DNA from: an uncultured Clostridia bacterium | GTDB taxonomy: Bacteria; Bacillota; Clostridia; Oscillospirales; Oscillospiraceae | Reading direction: 5' to 3' | NCBI GenBank assembly: GCA_930990965.1 | Contig: CAKNRQ010000012.1 | Coordinates: 1 to 53,219 of the forward strand | Length of the DNA: 53,219 bases | Shown here: positions 50,458 through 53,219 of the stretch, one piece after another | Layout: the number at the start of each line of letters is the position of its first letter | How positions within the stretch are numbered: the stretch's first letter is position 1 | Position numbers and translations under genes: made by a program | The notes under the pieces: model-generated | The model's input: only the letters and a program-made list of their open reading frames with translations | Databases searched by the model: none | What the model was told of the DNA's origin: nothing

Positions 50458-51621
50458 ATGGATTGGAAAATTACCGAAGAGCAACAGCTTCTGCTTGAGA
50501 GCTGCGATCAGTTCATCGCCCAGATGAAGGAAAAGGGCTACGATGAGGAATACTTCCGCGATTGCGACCACAAGATGCGTTACCCCATCGAGTACATGGC
50601 CGAGCTCATGCAGAGCGGCATCGGCACCCTCGCCATCCCCGAGGAGCACGGCGGCGGCGGCGTTGACGCTGTCACCCTGATGCTCGTTGCCGAGCACATG
50701 GGCCGCCAGGGCTATGACTCCGGCGCCGCCACTGCTCTGAGCATCTCCGACATGCTCGAGTTCGGCTCCCCCGAGCAGGTTGCCTTCGTTTCTCAGAAGG
50801 TCAAGGAAGGCAAGGGCGGCTTCTCCCTCGGCATCACCGAGCCGGGCGCCGGTTCCGACAACAACGCCATGATCACCACCGCCACCGACAACGCTGACGG
50901 CACCGTCACCATCAACGGCACCAAGAGCTTCGTCACCAACGGCGACAACGCCGACTACCTGCTGGTCGTTGCCCGCGACGCCGAGCCCGTTGACCCGAAG
51001 CTGTGGGCCTCCATGTGGTTCGTTCCTGTCAACGCCAAGGGCGTGTCCACCTCCCCGATGAATAAGATCGGCTGGAAGGACAAGGGCAACATGTGCGAAG
51101 TCCACTTCGACAACGTCGTCGTTGACAAGAGCGCCCTCGTCGGCAAGCGCGGCCAGGGCTTCCTGCAGCTGATGAAGAACTTCGAGATGGAGCGTCTCGT
51201 TGTCTGCGTCGGCGCTCTGGGCGTTGCTGAGCACGCTATGGATTTCGCCGCTGCTTACACCAGCCAGCGCGTGGCCTTCGGCAAGAACATCGGCTCCTTC
51301 CAGCTCATCCAGGAGATGCTCTGCGAGAACGAGATCGAGATCATGAACATGCGCAACATGGTCCTGCAGGTTGCCTCCATGTTCGACAACAAGGAGAGCA
51401 TCCGTATCGAGGTCAACCTCTGCAAGTACTACGTTGCCCGCGCTGCCTGCAAGGTTGTTGACAACTGCCTGCAGATCATGGGCGGCATCGGCTACATCGA
51501 CGATTGCCCGATTTCCAAGGACTACCGCGACGTCCGTGCCTATCGTATAGGCGCCGGCACCGACCAGATCATGATCCACATCGCTGGCCGTCTGCTCGTC
51601 AAGAAGTACGCCCAGAAGTAA
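50458..51621 (+). CDS. CaiA-like acyl-CoA dehydrogenase/reductase, copy 1
   Basis: A 387-residue flavoprotein, TTGGAGG before the ATG. N-terminal helical domain, then FAD-binding ITEPGAGSD and NGTKSFVTNG, then QRVAFGKNIGSFQLIQE and the C-terminal QIMGGIGYIDDCPISKDYRDVRAYRIGAGTDQ. Overall it parallels E. coli CaiA (crotonobetainyl-CoA reductase). The position of the usual catalytic Glu in short-chain enzymes (Glu-Gly-Thr) is Ala 366 here; CaiA also lacks Glu there. It probably reduces a 2,3-enoyl-CoA with electrons from ETF or ferredoxin. No ETF genes are in the window. Confidence 0.9.
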   Translation: MDWKITEEQQLLLESCDQFIAQMKEKGYDEEYFRDCDHKMRYPIEYMAELMQSGIGTLAIPEEHGGGGVDAVTLMLVAEHMGRQGYDSGAATALSISDMLEFGSPEQVAFVSQKVKEGKGGFSLGITEPGAGSDNNAMITTATDNADGTVTINGTKSFVTNGDNADYLLVVARDAEPVDPKLWASMWFVPVNAKGVSTSPMNKIGWKDKGNMCEVHFDNVVVDKSALVGKRGQGFLQLMKNFEMERLVVCVGALGVAEHAMDFAAAYTSQRVAFGKNIGSFQLIQEMLCENEIEIMNMRNMVLQVASMFDNKESIRIEVNLCKYYVARAACKVVDNCLQIMGGIGYIDDCPISKDYRDVRAYRIGAGTDQIMIHIAGRLLVKKYAQK

Positions 51622-51637
51622 GTTTCAAAACCGCACA

Positions 51638-51669
51638 AAAAACACCGCCCATTTTTGGGCGGTGTTTTT
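51638..51669 (+). terminator. terminator after dehydrogenase copy 1
   Basis: A thirteen-base-pair perfect stem (AAAAACACCGCCC / GGGCGGTGTTTTT). The same sequence recurs at 52994-53025 after copy 2. Confidence 0.93.
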
Positions 51670-51681
51670 AGAAAAAGTTCG

Positions 51682-51710
51682 TTGACTTTTTGACGACTAT
51701 TAGGTAAAAT
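51682..51710 (+). promoter_or_regulatory. sigma-A promoter of dehydrogenase copy 2
   Basis: TTGACT (51682-51687), 17-base spacer, TAAAAT (51705-51710). An identical promoter at 53038-53066 serves copy 3. Copy 1 lacks it. Confidence 0.65.
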
Positions 51711-51813
51711 TAAACATAGCGAGCATGCGGTTAAGCTGCATTCGTTTGCCACAATGTACAGTAATTTGCCCGTTTTTGACGGGAAGATTAAATAATTGTT
51801 TGGAGGTCTAATC

Positions 51814-52977
51814 ATGGATTGGAAAATTACCGAAGAGCAACAGCTTCTGCTTGAGAGCTGCGATCAGTTCATCGCTCAGATGAAGGAAAAGGGCTATGAC
51901 GCCGAGTACTTCCGCGATTGCGACCACAAGATGCGTTACCCTGTCGAGTACATGGCCGAGCTCATGCAGAGCGGCATCGGCACCCTGGGTATCCCCGAGG
52001 AGCACGGCGGCGGCGGTGTTGACGCTGTTACCCTGATGCTCGTTGCCGAGCACATGGGCCGTCAGGGCTATGACTCCGGTGCTTCCACCGCTCTGAGCAT
52101 CACCGACATGCTCGAGTTCGGTTCCCCCGAGCAGGTTGCCTTTGTCTCCAACAATATCAAGACCGGTAAGGGCGGCTTCTCCCTCGGCATCACTGAGCCG
52201 GGCGCTGGCTCCGACAACAACGCCATGACCACCACCGCCACCGAGAACGCCGATGGCACCATCACCATCAACGGCACCAAGAGCTTCATCACCAACGGCG
52301 ATATCTCCGACTACCTGCTGGTCGTCGCCCGCGATGCCGAGCCCGTTGACCCGAAGCTGTGGGCCTCCATGTGGTTCGTTCCTGTCAACGCCAAGGGCGT
52401 TACTACTTCCCCGATGAAGAAGATCGGCTGGAAGGACAAGGGCAACATGTGCGAGGTTCACTTCGACAACGTCGTCGTTGACAAGAGCGCCCTCGTCGGC
52501 AAGCGCGGCCATGGCTTCATACAGCTGATGAAGAACTTCGAGATAGAGCGCCTCGTCTGCGCCGTCGGCGCCCTGGCTATTGCCGAGCACGCCATGGACT
52601 ATGCCGCTGCTTACACCAGCCAGCGTGTGGCCTTCGGCAAGACCATCGGTTCCTTCCAGCTCATCCAGGAGATGCTCTGCGAGAACGAGATCGAGATCAT
52701 GAACATGCGCAACATGGTCCTGCAGGTTGCCTCCATGTTCGACAACAAGGAGAGCATCCGTATCGAGGTCAACCTCTGCAAGTACTACGTTGCCCGCGCT
52801 GCCTGCAAGGTTGTTGACAACTGCCTGCAGATCATGGGCGGCATCGGCTACATCGACGATTGCCCGATTTCCAAGGACTACCGCGACGTCCGTGCCTATC
52901 GTATAGGCGCCGGCACCGACCAGATCATGATCCACATCGCTGGCCGTCTGCTCGTCAAGAAGTACGCCCAGAAGTAA
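51814..52977 (+). CDS. CaiA-like acyl-CoA dehydrogenase/reductase, copy 2
   Basis: 387 residues, in tandem exactly 1356 bases after copy 1. ATG 51814 has TTGGAGG upstream; the frame extends to 51796 without a better start. The first 62 and last 330 bases are identical to copy 1, but the middle differs at many third positions and in residues such as NNIKTGKGG for QKVKEGKGG and MERLVVCVGALGVAEHAMDF against IERLVCAVGALAIAEHAMDY. FAD motifs and the Ala at 366 are kept. It has its own sigma-A promoter and terminator. Confidence 0.9.
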   Translation: MDWKITEEQQLLLESCDQFIAQMKEKGYDAEYFRDCDHKMRYPVEYMAELMQSGIGTLGIPEEHGGGGVDAVTLMLVAEHMGRQGYDSGASTALSITDMLEFGSPEQVAFVSNNIKTGKGGFSLGITEPGAGSDNNAMTTTATENADGTITINGTKSFITNGDISDYLLVVARDAEPVDPKLWASMWFVPVNAKGVTTSPMKKIGWKDKGNMCEVHFDNVVVDKSALVGKRGHGFIQLMKNFEIERLVCAVGALAIAEHAMDYAAAYTSQRVAFGKTIGSFQLIQEMLCENEIEIMNMRNMVLQVASMFDNKESIRIEVNLCKYYVARAACKVVDNCLQIMGGIGYIDDCPISKDYRDVRAYRIGAGTDQIMIHIAGRLLVKKYAQK

Positions 52978-53219
52978 GTTTCAAAACCGCACAAAAAACA
53001 CCGCCCATTTTTGGGCGGTGTTTTTAGAAAAAGTTCGTTGACTTTTTGACGACTATTAGGTAAAATTAAACATAGCGAGCATGCGGTTAAGCTGCATTCG
53101 TTTGCCACAATGTACAGTAATTTGCCCGTTTTTGACGGGAAGATTAAATAATTGTTTGGAGGTCTAATCATGGATTGGAAAATTACCGAAGAGCAACAGC
53201 TTCTGCTTGAGAGCTGCGA
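52651..53219 (+). repeat. identical segment of the tandem repeat (second)
   Basis: Identical to 51295-51863; the window ends inside it. It includes a terminator at 52994-53025 and a promoter at 53038-53066. Confidence 0.9.
53170..53219 (+). CDS. CaiA-like acyl-CoA dehydrogenase, copy 3, cut by the window edge
   Basis: The first 16 codons (MDWKITEEQQLLLESC) of a third copy, again 1356 bases after the preceding start and with the same TTGGAGG site. The sequence stops here, so whether this copy is complete, or whether more follow, cannot be seen. Confidence 0.85.
   Translation, partial: MDWKITEEQQLLLESC

Larger units (their letters stand above)
51295..51863 (+). repeat. identical segment of the tandem repeat (first)
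   Basis: By eye, every base from 51295 to 51863 equals 52651-53219 (offset 1356). It covers the last 330 bases of the dehydrogenase gene, the whole 192-base spacer and the first 50 bases of the next copy. Confidence 0.9.

Overview
The window looks like chromosome from a moderately GC-rich anaerobic Firmicute, most likely a gut Clostridia/Oscillospiraceae-type organism (inference). The grounds are Shine-Dalgarno AGGAGG sites with frequent TTG/GTG starts, a Trp T-box, KtrAB, CarD, an SLH-domain wall protein with a CsaB-type pyruvyl transferase, cytidylate-kinase-like paralogues and LytTR signalling. I found no rRNA, no complete tRNA, no CRISPR array and no insertion sequence.

Left edge (1-2286): the right end of an integrated mobile element. 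It carries a leftward operon of small phage/ICE-type genes, a divergent ribbon-helix-helix regulator with palindromic operators placed on both promoters, a RelB/YafQ-type toxin-antitoxin pair, candidate integrase arm repeats, and the 3' part of an initiator tRNA-Met at the junction. The element continues to the left of the window.

2287-26150: ordinary chromosomal blocks. These are a LytTR response regulator with its GHKL kinase, a cytidylate-kinase-like protein, CarD, a broken TraX gene, PutP, and a five-gene leftward operon (phosphatase-acetyltransferase fusion, phosphoesterase, YgiQ radical SAM, DUF1294, ankyrin-like). Then come a glycosyltransferase-CsaB fusion with a PurN-like protein, an HD phosphohydrolase, an amidohydrolase-dipeptidase-cupin-MarR operon, a lipoprotein, an SLH polysaccharide deacetylase and an unknown protein.

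26161-35170: a complete branched-chain amino acid ABC transporter (livJ-H-M-G-F plus a second cytidylate-kinase-like gene) and a second, orphan livJ. The two livJ genes share a peculiar leader: a strong promoter followed at once by an intrinsic terminator, then three hairpins with G-rich loops before the ribosome site. A C39-like peptidase and a CGGC protein lie between them.

35480-43982: KtrB/KtrA potassium uptake, a T-box-controlled TrpB2, an ABC exporter divergent from an XRE regulator with a striking inverted-repeat operator, and psuK-psuG for pseudouridine breakdown.

44124-53219: the most unusual part. It is a CaiA/CaiB-like catabolic island in which every function is duplicated: two CoA-transferases, two DASS-family carboxylate transporters, and an acyl-CoA dehydrogenase present as a tandem array of 1356-bp units that runs off the right edge. 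Three promoters in the island match sigma-54 (GG-N10-GC). The likely scheme is uptake of an unsaturated or hydroxylated carboxylate, activation by CoA transfer, and reduction of the acyl-CoA as an electron sink. The substrate is unknown.
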